A DNA stretch of 28,694 nucleotides from VGWB01 sp964480945 (GCA_964480945.1 CAYZRX010000047.1:1-28694); one strand, 5' to 3'; numbered from the stretch's first letter, positions 7,829 through 16,639 are shown. The notes: generated by a model from the sequence alone, not told the origin. A program made the numbers and translations.

Positions 7829-9100
7829 ATGGAGGAGCGCATGGAACAAAAAACACGGATCGGGTCATTCCGCTGGACAATTTGTGCATTGCTGTTCTTT
7901 GCAACCACGATCAACTATATCGATCGGCAAGTTCTGGCGATCCTTGCGCCGCTGCTTCAAAAGGAGATCGGGTGGAACGAAATCGAGTACGGCTACATTG
8001 TCACGGCCTTCCAGGCTGCGTACGCGATCGGTCTCTCTCTGTTTGGATGGTTTATCGATCGGTACGGAACGAAGATCGGTTACGCCCTTTCAATCACCGG
8101 CTGGAGCATCGCGGCGATGGCGCATGCGCTTGCAACGTCCGTCTTCGGTTTCGGCCTTGCACGCTTCGCCCTCGGCCTGAGCGAGTCCGGTAATTTCCCG
8201 GCGGCGATCAAGGCCACGGCCGAGTGGTTTCCAAAGAAAGAGCGAGCTTTTGCGACCGGCATCTTCAATTCGGGGGCGAACATCGGTGCTGTTGTCGCGC
8301 CGGCGGTCGTGCCGTGGCTGACCGTTACGTACGGCTGGCAGGCTTCGTTCATTGCGACGGGCGCTCTTGGCTTCGTCTGGCTGATCCTTTGGTACTTCTT
8401 CTACGATACGCCGGAGAAGAGGAAGGGCGTAACGCCTGAAGAGCTAGCACATATTCACAGCGATCCTGCTGAGCCCCCGATGGAGAAGGTTCCATGGTTG
8501 CGGTTGCTGAAATATCCTCAAGCCTGGGCGTTTGTCATCGGAAAGTTCCTGACCGATCCGATCTGGTGGTTTTATCTCTACTGGCTTCCGAAATTCCTTA
8601 ATAAGTCGTACGGGCTGACCCTCACGGAGCTCGGCTTGCCGCTGATCGTCATTTATACGATGACGTGTGTCGGCAGCATCGGCGGCGGATGGCTGTCGGG
8701 GAGGTTCATCAAGCGAGGCTGGACGATCAATCGAGCACGGAAGCTGGTGATGCTGATCTGTGCCATCTGCGTCGTTCCGATTGTGACAGCGTCTCAAATC
8801 TCGGATCTCTGGCTGGCTGTTCTCATCATAGGGCTGGCGGCAGCGGCCCACCAAGGGTGGTCGGCGAATCTCTTCACGACAGCCTCCGATATGTTTCCGA
8901 AGAGGGCAGTGGGCTCCATCGTCGGGTTGGGTGGCACGGCCGGATCGGTCGGGGCGATGTTGTTTGCTCCGTTTATCGGCTACGTGCTTGAGTGGACGGG
9001 GAGCTACTTTCTGCCCTTCGTCATCTCGGGATCGGCCTATTTGATTGCCCTCGCCATCTTCCACGGGCTTGCACGAAAGATGAAGCCGGTCGAGCTCTAG
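7829..9100 (+). CDS. exuT: MFS hexuronate transporter (anion:cation symporter, ExuT/GudP type)
   Basis: Imports galacturonate/glucuronate across the inner membrane, probably with protons. The protein has 423 residues and about 12 hydrophobic segments. It shows the family's first-helix motif TINYIDRQVLAILAPLLQ, the GWFIDRYGTK loop between helices 2 and 3, and GLSESGNFPAAIKATAEWFP followed by KKERAFATGIFNSGANIG, which is characteristic of the hexuronate/glucarate ACS subfamily. ATG at 7829 has AAAGGGAGG 7 bases upstream; an ATG at 7841 with GGAGGAG is an alternative. It is placed between the uronate enzymes and the PdxB/LarA pair, so the imported acid could include the substrate of that pair. 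The symbol is by family and context only. Confidence 0.85.
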   Translation: MEERMEQKTRIGSFRWTICALLFFATTINYIDRQVLAILAPLLQKEIGWNEIEYGYIVTAFQAAYAIGLSLFGWFIDRYGTKIGYALSITGWSIAAMAHALATSVFGFGLARFALGLSESGNFPAAIKATAEWFPKKERAFATGIFNSGANIGAVVAPAVVPWLTVTYGWQASFIATGALGFVWLILWYFFYDTPEKRKGVTPEELAHIHSDPAEPPMEKVPWLRLLKYPQAWAFVIGKFLTDPIWWFYLYWLPKFLNKSYGLTLTELGLPLIVIYTMTCVGSIGGGWLSGRFIKRGWTINRARKLVMLICAICVVPIVTASQISDLWLAVLIIGLAAAAHQGWSANLFTTASDMFPKRAVGSIVGLGGTAGSVGAMLFAPFIGYVLEWTGSYFLPFVISGSAYLIALAIFHGLARKMKPVEL

Positions 9101-9131
9101 GTGCAGGGAGGAGAGAGCCGAGGAGAAGCGC

Positions 9132-10295
9132 GTGCCGAAGATCGTCGTGAACAAGCATACCCCCGCTGCGGTGGAAGCGTTCTCGCAGCTTGGCACCGTC
9201 GTCGCACTGGACACGCTTCAGGTGACGAACGAAGCGGTGCGCGATGCAGACCTGCTCGTCGTTCGGTCCGAGACGAAGGTTGACCGCACGCTGCTCGAGG
9301 GTAGCCGGGTGAAGTTCATTGGCACCGTCACCATCGGATTCGATCACGTCGATACAGATTACCTGGCTTCCAGAGGGATCGCGTTCGCGAACGCTCCGGG
9401 GTGCAATGCCAACTCGGTTGCGGATTACATGGCTGCGGCCCTCCTCACGTGGTCGCGACGAGTGGGGAGTTCCCTTCGTGGGAAGGGCTTTGGGATCGTC
9501 GGTGTCGGGCACGTCGGCAGCAAGGTGGAGAAAGTGGCGCGAGCGCTTGGCATGAATGTGATTCTGAACGATCTGCCGCTCGCACGACAAACGCGCGATG
9601 AGAAATATCGGCCGCTGGACGAGCTGATGGAGGCCGACTTCGTTACCCTCCACGTTCCTCTTACGACGACAGGCGTCGATCCGACCTATCATCTCTTCGA
9701 TGCGTCGCGCATACGGAGGATGAAGCGCGGCTCTGTGCTGCTTAACACGTCGCGCGGTGCGGTCGTGGAAACCAAAGCGCTTAGCGATGCGCTGGCTTCG
9801 AAGCATCTCTCTGCTGCAATCCTCGACGTGTGGGAAGGGGAGCCGGAGATTTCTCTGGAGCTGCTCTCCCGCATCATGCTCGGAACGCCACACATTGCAG
9901 GACACTCTCTGGATGGAAAGCTGAATGGATGCAGGATGATCTACGAGGATGCGGCCCGATTCCTCCGCATGACGCCTGCGTGGCGATTCGGCGCCCCGCT
10001 GACCCTGGAGGAGGCGCAGATCCCCGTTCCTCCGGAACCTGAGGACGAATGGGATGTTGTTCATGATGTGGTACGAGAGGCGTATGACATCGAATTCGAT
10101 GATCACCTGCTGAGGAAGTTGAATGAAATGAAACAGAGCGACCGTCCCGGGCATTTTATGAGGCTGAGGGCAGAGTACCGGATACGGCGGGAGTTCTTCA
10201 ATCGTACGGTCGCGCTCGGTCCGCATCAAGCCTCCGCCGTGCCGGTTCTTGAGGGTTTAGGATTCAAAACGATTCTGCGGAAGGAGGGAAGTTGA
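9132..10295 (+). CDS. pdxB: PdxB-family D-2-hydroxyacid dehydrogenase (4-phosphoerythronate dehydrogenase-like)
   Basis: NAD-dependent 2-hydroxyacid dehydrogenase of the PdxB type; classical PdxB oxidises 4-phospho-D-erythronate in vitamin B6 synthesis. The start is GTG with AGGAG 6 bases upstream. Visible features of the 387 residues are TIGFDHVDTDYL (68-79), APGCNANSVADY (88-99), the nucleotide motif GIVGVGHVGS (121-130), and the catalytic triad R208 (SRGA), E237 (EGEPEI) and H254 (TPHIAGHS). The C-terminal part (about 285-387) corresponds to the PdxB-specific dimerisation domain, though this one is divergent. Its stop overlaps the start of the larA homologue by one base (TGATG at 10293-10297). 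Location inside a uronate block and next to a LarA-type racemase suggests a sugar-acid substrate rather than, or in addition to, phosphoerythronate. No other vitamin B6 gene is near. Confidence 0.75.
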   Translation: MPKIVVNKHTPAAVEAFSQLGTVVALDTLQVTNEAVRDADLLVVRSETKVDRTLLEGSRVKFIGTVTIGFDHVDTDYLASRGIAFANAPGCNANSVADYMAAALLTWSRRVGSSLRGKGFGIVGVGHVGSKVEKVARALGMNVILNDLPLARQTRDEKYRPLDELMEADFVTLHVPLTTTGVDPTYHLFDASRIRRMKRGSVLLNTSRGAVVETKALSDALASKHLSAAILDVWEGEPEISLELLSRIMLGTPHIAGHSLDGKLNGCRMIYEDAARFLRMTPAWRFGAPLTLEEAQIPVPPEPEDEWDVVHDVVREAYDIEFDDHLLRKLNEMKQSDRPGHFMRLRAEYRIRREFFNRTVALGPHQASAVPVLEGLGFKTILRKEGS

Positions 10296-11554
10296 TGGAA
10301 ACCGTTGTTGGAGGGGGTTCGTTCGACCGTCCTATGACCGAGCTGGAGATTCGGAAGATCTGCGCGAATTCGCTCGGCCAGATTCCTCTGAAGGGCAAGC
10401 GGCTCCTCGTGCTGATCCCCGACCACACTCGCCACGCGCCGATTGATCTGTTCTTTCGGATCATCTTCGAGCTGGTAGGAGAACAGGTCGCAAGCATCGA
10501 CTATCTGATCGCGACGGGCACGCACGCCTCAATGGATGAGGAGCGGATCTACGCGCGCGTCGGCATAACAAGGGAACAGCACAGGACGAGGTACTCGAAG
10601 GTGCGCTTCTTCAACCACGAGCATGAGAACCCTGCCGCGCTGGAAACCCTGGGGACACTTTCCGGGGAGGAGCTGTCGAAGTTGACGAACGGCCTGTTCT
10701 CCAAGCCGATCAACATTACCATCAACCGAAAGGTGACCGAGTATGATCACGTCCTGATCGTCTCACCGGTCGTGCCGCATGAGGCGATGGGGTTTGCAGG
10801 CGGGAACAAGTACTTCTTCCCCGGGATTGCCGGGCTCGAAGTCATACAAACGTTTCACTGGGTTGCTGCGCTGATCACCAATCCGGCTATCAATGGCGTC
10901 AAGGACACGCCCACGCGGCGGATCATCGATCGTGCGGTGGAGCTCATCAAGACGCCGCGCACCTGTTTCGCCTTTACGGTCGACGACCACGAAAGGGTGA
11001 TGTGCTTGTTTGCCGGAGAGCCCAGGGAGGCCTGGTCGCGCGCGGCAGACTACTCGTCGAAACTTCACATCCGGTACGTCGCCAAGCCGTACAAGACCAT
11101 TCTCGGAATCACGCCGGAGATTTACGAAGAAATCTGGGTGGGCGGCAAGGCGATGTACAAGCTCGAACCGATCGTCGCCGACGGGGGTGAACTGATCATC
11201 TACGGGCCGCAGATCCGGGAGATCTCGTTCGTGCACGGCGAGCTGATCAGGCAAATCGGCTATCACTGCATCGAGTATTTCGTGCGGCAGTGGGATCGGT
11301 TCTCCGATTACCCCAAACTGATCATGGCCCATTCATCCAACGTTCGCGGTGTCGGTACGTACGGCAACGGGGTCGAGAAACCGAGGGTCAGCGTGACTCT
11401 TGCGACATCAATACCCGAATCGGTGTGTACGAGCGTAAACCTTGGTTACCGCGACCCCCGGTCGATCGATTTGAACGAGTGGCGCGCACGCCAGAACGGC
11501 GACCTGCTCGTTGTTGAGAACGCGGGACAGGATCTGTACCGGCTGAAGGACTGA
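10295..11554 (+). CDS. LarA-family (nickel-pincer) racemase/epimerase homologue, likely acting on a sugar acid
   Basis: Homologue of lactate racemase LarA (DUF2088 family), enzymes that racemise or epimerise 2-hydroxyacids with a nickel-pincer nucleotide cofactor bound to a lysine. The ATG at 10295 has AAGGAGGG 6 bases upstream and overlaps the pdxB stop by one base. The 419 residues carry all key positions: D43 and R46 (PDHTRHA), H77 (ATGTH), H162 (PHEAMGFAGGNK), cofactor-anchoring K172 and H188 (FHW). The H162-K172-H188 spacing (10 and 16) equals that of the H174-K184-H200 set I recall for the Lactobacillus enzyme. Substrate is unknown: lactate is possible, but uronate context favours an aldonate or similar acid. 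The cofactor genes larB, larC and larE are not in the window and must lie elsewhere if the enzyme is active. Confidence 0.82.
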   Translation: METVVGGGSFDRPMTELEIRKICANSLGQIPLKGKRLLVLIPDHTRHAPIDLFFRIIFELVGEQVASIDYLIATGTHASMDEERIYARVGITREQHRTRYSKVRFFNHEHENPAALETLGTLSGEELSKLTNGLFSKPINITINRKVTEYDHVLIVSPVVPHEAMGFAGGNKYFFPGIAGLEVIQTFHWVAALITNPAINGVKDTPTRRIIDRAVELIKTPRTCFAFTVDDHERVMCLFAGEPREAWSRAADYSSKLHIRYVAKPYKTILGITPEIYEEIWVGGKAMYKLEPIVADGGELIIYGPQIREISFVHGELIRQIGYHCIEYFVRQWDRFSDYPKLIMAHSSNVRGVGTYGNGVEKPRVSVTLATSIPESVCTSVNLGYRDPRSIDLNEWRARQNGDLLVVENAGQDLYRLKD

Positions 11555-11598
11555 CGTGGGTACTCTATCATCTATTCAGAAGAAAGGACGCACAATTC

Positions 11599-12681
11599 AT
11601 GAGCAATGACCTGAAGATCCGTCCCGACGGGGCGCTCGATCTGGTTTCGCTCGGTGCTCTGGTCCATCGTCTCGATCCGGGCATCGTTCCCTTCCGGAAG
11701 GCGACGGAGTGCAAGATCCACGTGAGCGGCGGCGAATTCAATGTCGCGGCGAACCTGGCGGATTGCTTCCGCATGAACACCGGCATCGCGACAGCAATCG
11801 TCGATTACCCGATCGGTGATCTGATTGCCGAGCGCGTCAAAGCGATGGGCGTGAAGGCATTCTACAAGCGCTTCAAGCATAACGGCGTGAACGGCCCCAA
11901 CATGGCCACGGTGTACAGCGATCGGGGGTACGGCATCCGGCCGGCTTCTGTTTTCTACAACAGGTCGAATGAAGCCGGAGCGCAGCTCAAGCCGGGAGAT
12001 TTCGACTGGAACGCCATCTTCGCAGGAGGCGTGCGGTGGTTCCACAGCGGTGGTATCTTCGCAGCGCTCTCGGAAACCACGGGCGCGCTCATCGCCGAAG
12101 GCATGAAGGCGGCGAAGAAGGCGGGTGCGGTCACGAGTTTCGATCTGAATTTCCGCGAGAAGCTCTGGAACATCTGGGGGGGCCAGCAAAAAGCGGTGGA
12201 GGTTATCGGTCGCATCGTGGAGAATGTGGATATCCTGGTGGGCAACGAAGAGGACCTGCAGAAAGGTCTGGGCATCCCCGGCCCGGAGGTGGCGGCCAAG
12301 TCGAAGCTTGACCCGAGCGCGTTCTTCGGGATGATTGACAAGGTGGTGGCCAAGCACGCGCACGTGAAAGTCGTAGCGACAACGCTGCGCGATGTGCATT
12401 CGACGAATCGGCACAGCTGGAGCGCCGTGGCATGGGTTGGCGGCAAAACCTACACCGCGCCGACCTGCGAGCTGGACGTGCTTGACCGCGTGGGGGGCGG
12501 CGATGGATTTGCGAGCGGTTTCTTCTACGGGTTATTGACCGGAGAGGCTCCGGAGGAGGCTCTGAGGCTCGGTTGGGCACACGGGGCGCTGCTGACAACG
12601 TTCCCCGGCGATACCACGATGGCGACCGTGGAGCAGGTGCGCGCCTTCGCGAAGGGCGGCTCAGCACGTATCCAGCGCTGA
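11599..12681 (+). CDS. kdgK: 2-keto-3-deoxygluconate kinase (PfkB family)
   Basis: Phosphorylates 2-keto-3-deoxy-D-gluconate (KDG) to KDPG, feeding the Entner-Doudoroff aldolase. The 360-residue PfkB-type kinase has the N-terminal glycine motif VSGGEFNVAANLA (about 43-55), SFDLNFREKLW (about 179-189), a VGNEEDL segment and the C-terminal catalytic motif DRVGGGDGFASGF with D302 as predicted base. AAAGGA is 10 bases before the ATG. Sequence alone fits several PfkB sugar kinases; assignment to KDG rests on the surrounding uronate enzymes, all of which converge on KDG. An intervening stretch of 161 bases follows before gnd. Confidence 0.82.
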   Translation: MSNDLKIRPDGALDLVSLGALVHRLDPGIVPFRKATECKIHVSGGEFNVAANLADCFRMNTGIATAIVDYPIGDLIAERVKAMGVKAFYKRFKHNGVNGPNMATVYSDRGYGIRPASVFYNRSNEAGAQLKPGDFDWNAIFAGGVRWFHSGGIFAALSETTGALIAEGMKAAKKAGAVTSFDLNFREKLWNIWGGQQKAVEVIGRIVENVDILVGNEEDLQKGLGIPGPEVAAKSKLDPSAFFGMIDKVVAKHAHVKVVATTLRDVHSTNRHSWSAVAWVGGKTYTAPTCELDVLDRVGGGDGFASGFFYGLLTGEAPEEALRLGWAHGALLTTFPGDTTMATVEQVRAFAKGGSARIQR

Positions 12682-12842
12682 CTCTCTGCACCACGCATCT
12701 CACGGGTGTCGACTGTCGTGAACTTCGCTTTCCTGAGGGAAGGCATTCCTCGCATGGTTGAGCGCGGTTGTCCGAATCCTCAAGCTTGCCGAATTCGAGC
12801 GTATCACCTTGAGTTGTACGCACAAGTAAAAGGAGCGGTACT
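12682..12842. other. Intergenic region between kdgK and gnd, with a small hairpin
   Basis: No gene is seen. GCTTTCC (12727-12733) and GGAAGGC (12738-12744) can form a 7-bp stem with one G-U pair and a TGAG loop, but no T-run follows. A CTCAAG/CTTGAG pair lies downstream. The gnd ribosome binding site AAAAGGAG is near 12828-12835. A promoter for the pentose phosphate genes could lie here, but none is clear. Confidence 0.3.
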
Positions 12843-14294
12843 ATGGGCCAACACGCTGATATTGGAATTGTCGGACTAGGACTCATGGGCAGGAATCTCG
12901 CCCTGAACATCGAACGGAACGGATTCTCCGTGGCGGGGTTCGACATCGACGAGAAGAAGCGCAGCAGCTTCATCCACGACACCGCCGGTAAGCAGATCTC
13001 GACATCGCCGTCGCTTGGCGAGTTTGTGGGTTCGCTGAAGAGTCCGAAACGAATTTTGATGATGGTCCCCGCCGGGAAGATTGTCGATTCTCTCATCGCT
13101 GATCTCAAGCCGCACCTCGCCTCGGGCGACATCCTCATCGACGGGGGCAACACGCATTTCACCGATACAGAACGGCGGATGAAGTCGCTCGAGCCCGAGG
13201 GGATCCTCTATATTGGGACGGGCGTGAGCGGTGGGGAAGAAGGAGCTCTGCTTGGCCCCTCGATTATGCCCGGCGGTAGTCCGAAAGCATGGCCTGCCGT
13301 CAAGCCGATCCTTCAAGCCATCGCGGCGAAACTGCCGGACGGGACCCCGTGTTGCGAGTGGGTGGGAGCAGGTGGGGCGGGACACTATGTGAAAATGGTT
13401 CACAACGGGATTGAATACGGCGATATGCAGCTTATCTGCGAGGCGTATCAGATCATGCACGAGCTTCTCGGGATGGGGGCCGACGAAATGCACGAGGTCT
13501 TCAAAAGTTGGAACGAGGGGGACCTCAACAGTTATCTTATCGAAATCACACGTGATATTCTTGTTTACAAGGATGTCGATGGAAAGCCCCTGGTCGACAA
13601 GATTCTCGATACAGCGGGTCAGAAAGGCACGGGCAAGTGGGCGAGCGTTTCTTCACTGGATCTCGGCATTCCGCTGACACTGATCAGTGAGGCGGTCTAT
13701 GCTCGTTGCCTCTCCGCGATCAAAGAAGAGCGCGTCGAAGCCTCCAAAACTCTCCGGGGGCCCGGCACGAGGTTCTCGGGTGATCGACGAGCCTTTGTGA
13801 ACGATCTTGAGAAGGCGTTGTACGCCTCCAAGATCGTTTCCTATGCCCAGGGCTTCTCGCTGATGCGTGCAGCCGCCGGGGAGTATCACTGGGACCTGGA
13901 CTATGGCGGGATCTCTCAGTTGTGGCGTGCTGGGTGCATTATTCGTTCGGCCTTTCTCGGCAAGATCAAGGAAGCGTTCGACAAGAGTTCTCAGTTGACC
14001 AACCTCCTGCTCGATCCGTTCTTCAAAAACAAGATCGAGTCATCTCAGGAATCGTGGCGCCGGGTGATTGCCGCGGCGGTGACACATGGGGTGTGGACTC
14101 CGGCTTTCTCCGCGGCACTTGCTTACTACGATGGCTACAGGAATGCCCGCCTGCCGGCCAACCTTCTCCAGGCGCAGCGAGACTATTTCGGGGCGCACCA
14201 GTACGAGCGTGTCGACAAGCCGCGAGGTGAATTCTTCCACACGAACTGGACCGGACGCGGCGGCGACACGGCCTCCTCCGTGTATACCGCCTGA
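12843..14294 (+). CDS. gnd: 6-phosphogluconate dehydrogenase, decarboxylating
   Basis: Oxidatively decarboxylates 6-phosphogluconate to ribulose-5-phosphate, normally producing NADPH. The 483-residue protein is of the long, dimeric type. Visible are the nucleotide motif GIVGLGLMGRNLALNI (8-23), GVSGGEEGALLGPSIMPGG (about 129-147) and the active-site segment with K184, N188 and E191 (GHYVKMVHNGIEYGDMQLI). The C-terminal domain includes WRAGCIIRSAFL. AAAAGGAG lies 7 bases before the ATG. It begins a gnd-zwf-pgl run, giving the complete oxidative pentose phosphate branch directly downstream of the uronate genes. Confidence 0.95.
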   Translation: MGQHADIGIVGLGLMGRNLALNIERNGFSVAGFDIDEKKRSSFIHDTAGKQISTSPSLGEFVGSLKSPKRILMMVPAGKIVDSLIADLKPHLASGDILIDGGNTHFTDTERRMKSLEPEGILYIGTGVSGGEEGALLGPSIMPGGSPKAWPAVKPILQAIAAKLPDGTPCCEWVGAGGAGHYVKMVHNGIEYGDMQLICEAYQIMHELLGMGADEMHEVFKSWNEGDLNSYLIEITRDILVYKDVDGKPLVDKILDTAGQKGTGKWASVSSLDLGIPLTLISEAVYARCLSAIKEERVEASKTLRGPGTRFSGDRRAFVNDLEKALYASKIVSYAQGFSLMRAAAGEYHWDLDYGGISQLWRAGCIIRSAFLGKIKEAFDKSSQLTNLLLDPFFKNKIESSQESWRRVIAAAVTHGVWTPAFSAALAYYDGYRNARLPANLLQAQRDYFGAHQYERVDKPRGEFFHTNWTGRGGDTASSVYTA

Positions 14295-14378
14295 AGAGAT
14301 GAGAATTCCCACGAAGAGAAGCCGTCTCAGGATTTCCCTCACCTTGCCGACTTCAAGCGCAGACAGGAGCAAACCCTG

Positions 14379-15914
14379 ATGGAAGTTACTGCAGCCTCCA
14401 AGTCGACCATCATGGTCATCGTCGGGGCGGGAGGCGACCTGACCTGGCGGAAATTGGTGCCGGCTCTGTACGATCTGTTCCTCGACAAATGGCTGGCCGA
14501 CCGATTTGCCGTCATCGGCGTCGGCCGCAAGGAGATGCGTGACGACAGCTTTCGTGAGCATCTCCGCGAAGGAGTGGATCGGTTTTCTCGACGCGGGAAG
14601 ACCGACGCGAAGGCGTGGTCGACCTTTGCCTCCTGCCTGACCTATCTCACGACGGATTTTGCACTCCCGGGGGGATTCTCCTCACTCTCCGATCGTATTC
14701 GCGAGCAGGAGAAAACATGGGGAACGAAACCACAGATCGTTTTCTACCTCGCCATCCCGCCGACGATGGTGGAAGTCACCATGCAGCAACTGGGGAAGGC
14801 GCAGCTCTGTCAGGAACGTGAGCGAGTTCACGTCGTCGTAGAGAAGCCGTTCGGCCGCGACCTGGCCTCGGCTCGCGCCCTGAACAGATTGCTCACAGGA
14901 ACCTTGGCCGAGTCCCAGATCTACAGAATCGACCACTACCTCGGAAAAGAGACCGTTCAGAACATCCTCGCATTCCGGTTTGCCAACGCACTTCTCGAGC
15001 CCATTTGGGATCGTCGCTATATCGACCACGTCCAAATCTCCGTCATGGAGAGAGTCGGCGTTGAGCATCGGGGCGCATACTATGAGCAGGCCGGCGCATT
15101 GCGAGACATGATCCAGAACCACCTGCTGCAGATCCTTTGCATGATTGCGATGGAGCCACCGGTCTCATTCCAGGCAGATGAGATTCGCAACAAGAAAGTC
15201 GACGTGCTCCATGCCATTCGGACCATTCAGCCCGGCCACGTTCACGACGTTGCCGTCCGTGGGCAATATGGCCCCGGCTGGATCCAGGGGCAACACGCCC
15301 CCGGATATCGTGCAGAGCCGAATGTTGCCCCAGACTCCCCCTCTGAGACGTTCGCCGCGCTGAAGCTCTTCGTCGACAACTGGCGCTGGCAGGACGTTCC
15401 ATTCTACGTGCGGACCGGCAAGCGCCTCGTCGCGAAGGTGTCCGAGGTCTCCATCCAGTTCAGACCCGTGCCGCATCAGGCGTTCCCGTCTGAAGCGTTG
15501 GGTGAATGGCAGCCCAACCGTCTGGCGATCCGGATTCAGCCGGAGGAAGGGATATCGATTCGCTTTCAGGCGAAACAACCCGGGCTCGCAATGAGATTGC
15601 GCCCCGTCGACATGCGGTTCAGCTACCGGGATTCTTTCGATGGTCCGACGCCAGCGGCGTACGAAATGCTGCTTCTGGACATCATGCGCGGCGATGCGAC
15701 CCTTTTTATGCGGGCAGACCAGGTGGAGGCCGCATGGTCCGTCCTGACACCTGTCCTGGACGCCTGGGGGAGCGTCCCGCCGATCGACTTCCCAAATTAC
15801 CAGGCCGGCACCTGGGGCCCTGAGGCCGCAGAAGCGCTCATTGCTCGCGACGGCCGGAGCTGGCTGCAACCTGCAATCTCTGAGGAGGAAGAGAAGAAAG
15901 AGCCCTCGGAATGA
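14379..15914 (+). CDS. zwf: Glucose-6-phosphate 1-dehydrogenase
   Basis: Oxidises glucose-6-phosphate to 6-phosphogluconolactone, the entry step of the oxidative pentose phosphate pathway. The 511-residue protein shows the nucleotide motif GAGGDLTWRKLVPALYDL near residues 17-34, EKPFGRDL near 156-163, and the active-site signature RIDHYLGKE at 183-191 with D185 and H186. RDMIQNHLLQ follows, and PFYVRTGKRL lies in the C-terminal domain. The coenzyme loop has W where many family members have K or A (GDLTWRK); this variant occurs in the family and does not by itself indicate NAD use. CAGGAG is 9 bases before the ATG. The gene is separated from gnd by 84 bases and overlaps pgl by 4 bases. Confidence 0.95.
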   Translation: MEVTAASKSTIMVIVGAGGDLTWRKLVPALYDLFLDKWLADRFAVIGVGRKEMRDDSFREHLREGVDRFSRRGKTDAKAWSTFASCLTYLTTDFALPGGFSSLSDRIREQEKTWGTKPQIVFYLAIPPTMVEVTMQQLGKAQLCQERERVHVVVEKPFGRDLASARALNRLLTGTLAESQIYRIDHYLGKETVQNILAFRFANALLEPIWDRRYIDHVQISVMERVGVEHRGAYYEQAGALRDMIQNHLLQILCMIAMEPPVSFQADEIRNKKVDVLHAIRTIQPGHVHDVAVRGQYGPGWIQGQHAPGYRAEPNVAPDSPSETFAALKLFVDNWRWQDVPFYVRTGKRLVAKVSEVSIQFRPVPHQAFPSEALGEWQPNRLAIRIQPEEGISIRFQAKQPGLAMRLRPVDMRFSYRDSFDGPTPAAYEMLLLDIMRGDATLFMRADQVEAAWSVLTPVLDAWGSVPPIDFPNYQAGTWGPEAAEALIARDGRSWLQPAISEEEEKKEPSE

Positions 15915-16639
15915 TTCGGGTGTCTCCAGACGTCGATGCACTGAATCGCTCTGCTGCCGCGTTTCTTGCCGAGCGGGCGCGGGATGCAGTCGACGCGCGA
16001 GGGCAGTTCAGCCTCGTGCTTTCCGGAGGCCAAACACCCCGTAGGCTTTACGAGCTGCTCGCAGGGGACGCTTTTCGTGATCGATTGCCCTGGACACAGA
16101 CGCATGTTTTCTGGGGTGATGAACGATGCGTTGCCCCCAATGATCCCAGAAGCAATGAGCGAACGGCTCGCGAGGCCCTTCTCAACTACGTTCCGATCCC
16201 ACCAACCCAAGTTTACCCGATGCGTTGCTCGGAGTCACCTCGAGCTTCTGCGGAGCAGTATGAGTCCGTTCTCCGGTCGTTTTTCAAAGCCCGGAAGCCG
16301 CGATTCGATCTTGTTCTTCTCGGTCTCGGAGAGAACGGGCACACCGCCTCGCTGTTTCCTCAGACGCCCGTACTTGAGGAGCGCGAGCGCTGGGTCGTAG
16401 ACCTCATGGTGGAGGAGCAAGACCTCCATCGGCTGACCTTCACAGTTCCCATCATCAACCAAGCGGCGGCTGTGGTTTTCCTGGTCACGGGAACCTCCAA
16501 GGCGCGTGTCCTCCACGCAGTGCTGGAGGGTCCGTCCGATCCTCGCCGACTTCCAGCTCAACTGATACATCCCAGCGACGGCGAGCTATTCTGGTTTGTG
16601 GATCAAGAGGCTGCGGTTCTGTTGAAAAGAGTAGCTTGA
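15911..16639 (+). CDS. pgl: 6-phosphogluconolactonase
   Basis: Hydrolyses 6-phosphogluconolactone to 6-phosphogluconate, the step between Zwf and Gnd. The 242-residue protein shows the DevB/NagB-like fold signatures: LVLSGGQTPRRLYELLA (about 35-51), HVFWGDERCVAPNDPRSNER near 64-83 and LLGLGENGHTASLFP near 137-151. The start overlaps the zwf stop in an ATGA, so translation is probably coupled. The stop is followed by the longest intergenic region in the window, so this gene likely ends the operon. Confidence 0.93.
   Translation: MIRVSPDVDALNRSAAAFLAERARDAVDARGQFSLVLSGGQTPRRLYELLAGDAFRDRLPWTQTHVFWGDERCVAPNDPRSNERTAREALLNYVPIPPTQVYPMRCSESPRASAEQYESVLRSFFKARKPRFDLVLLGLGENGHTASLFPQTPVLEERERWVVDLMVEEQDLHRLTFTVPIINQAAAVVFLVTGTSKARVLHAVLEGPSDPRRLPAQLIHPSDGELFWFVDQEAAVLLKRVA

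Noticed and set aside
9132..10295. Assignment as D-3-phosphoglycerate dehydrogenase (SerA)
   Set aside because: APGCNANSVADY, the exact R208/E237/H254 positions and the C-terminal extension fit PdxB; there is no ACT domain.
12727..12744. 7-bp hairpin after kdgK as an intrinsic terminator
   Set aside because: It contains a G-U pair and is not followed by a T-run; left as an uncertain structure.
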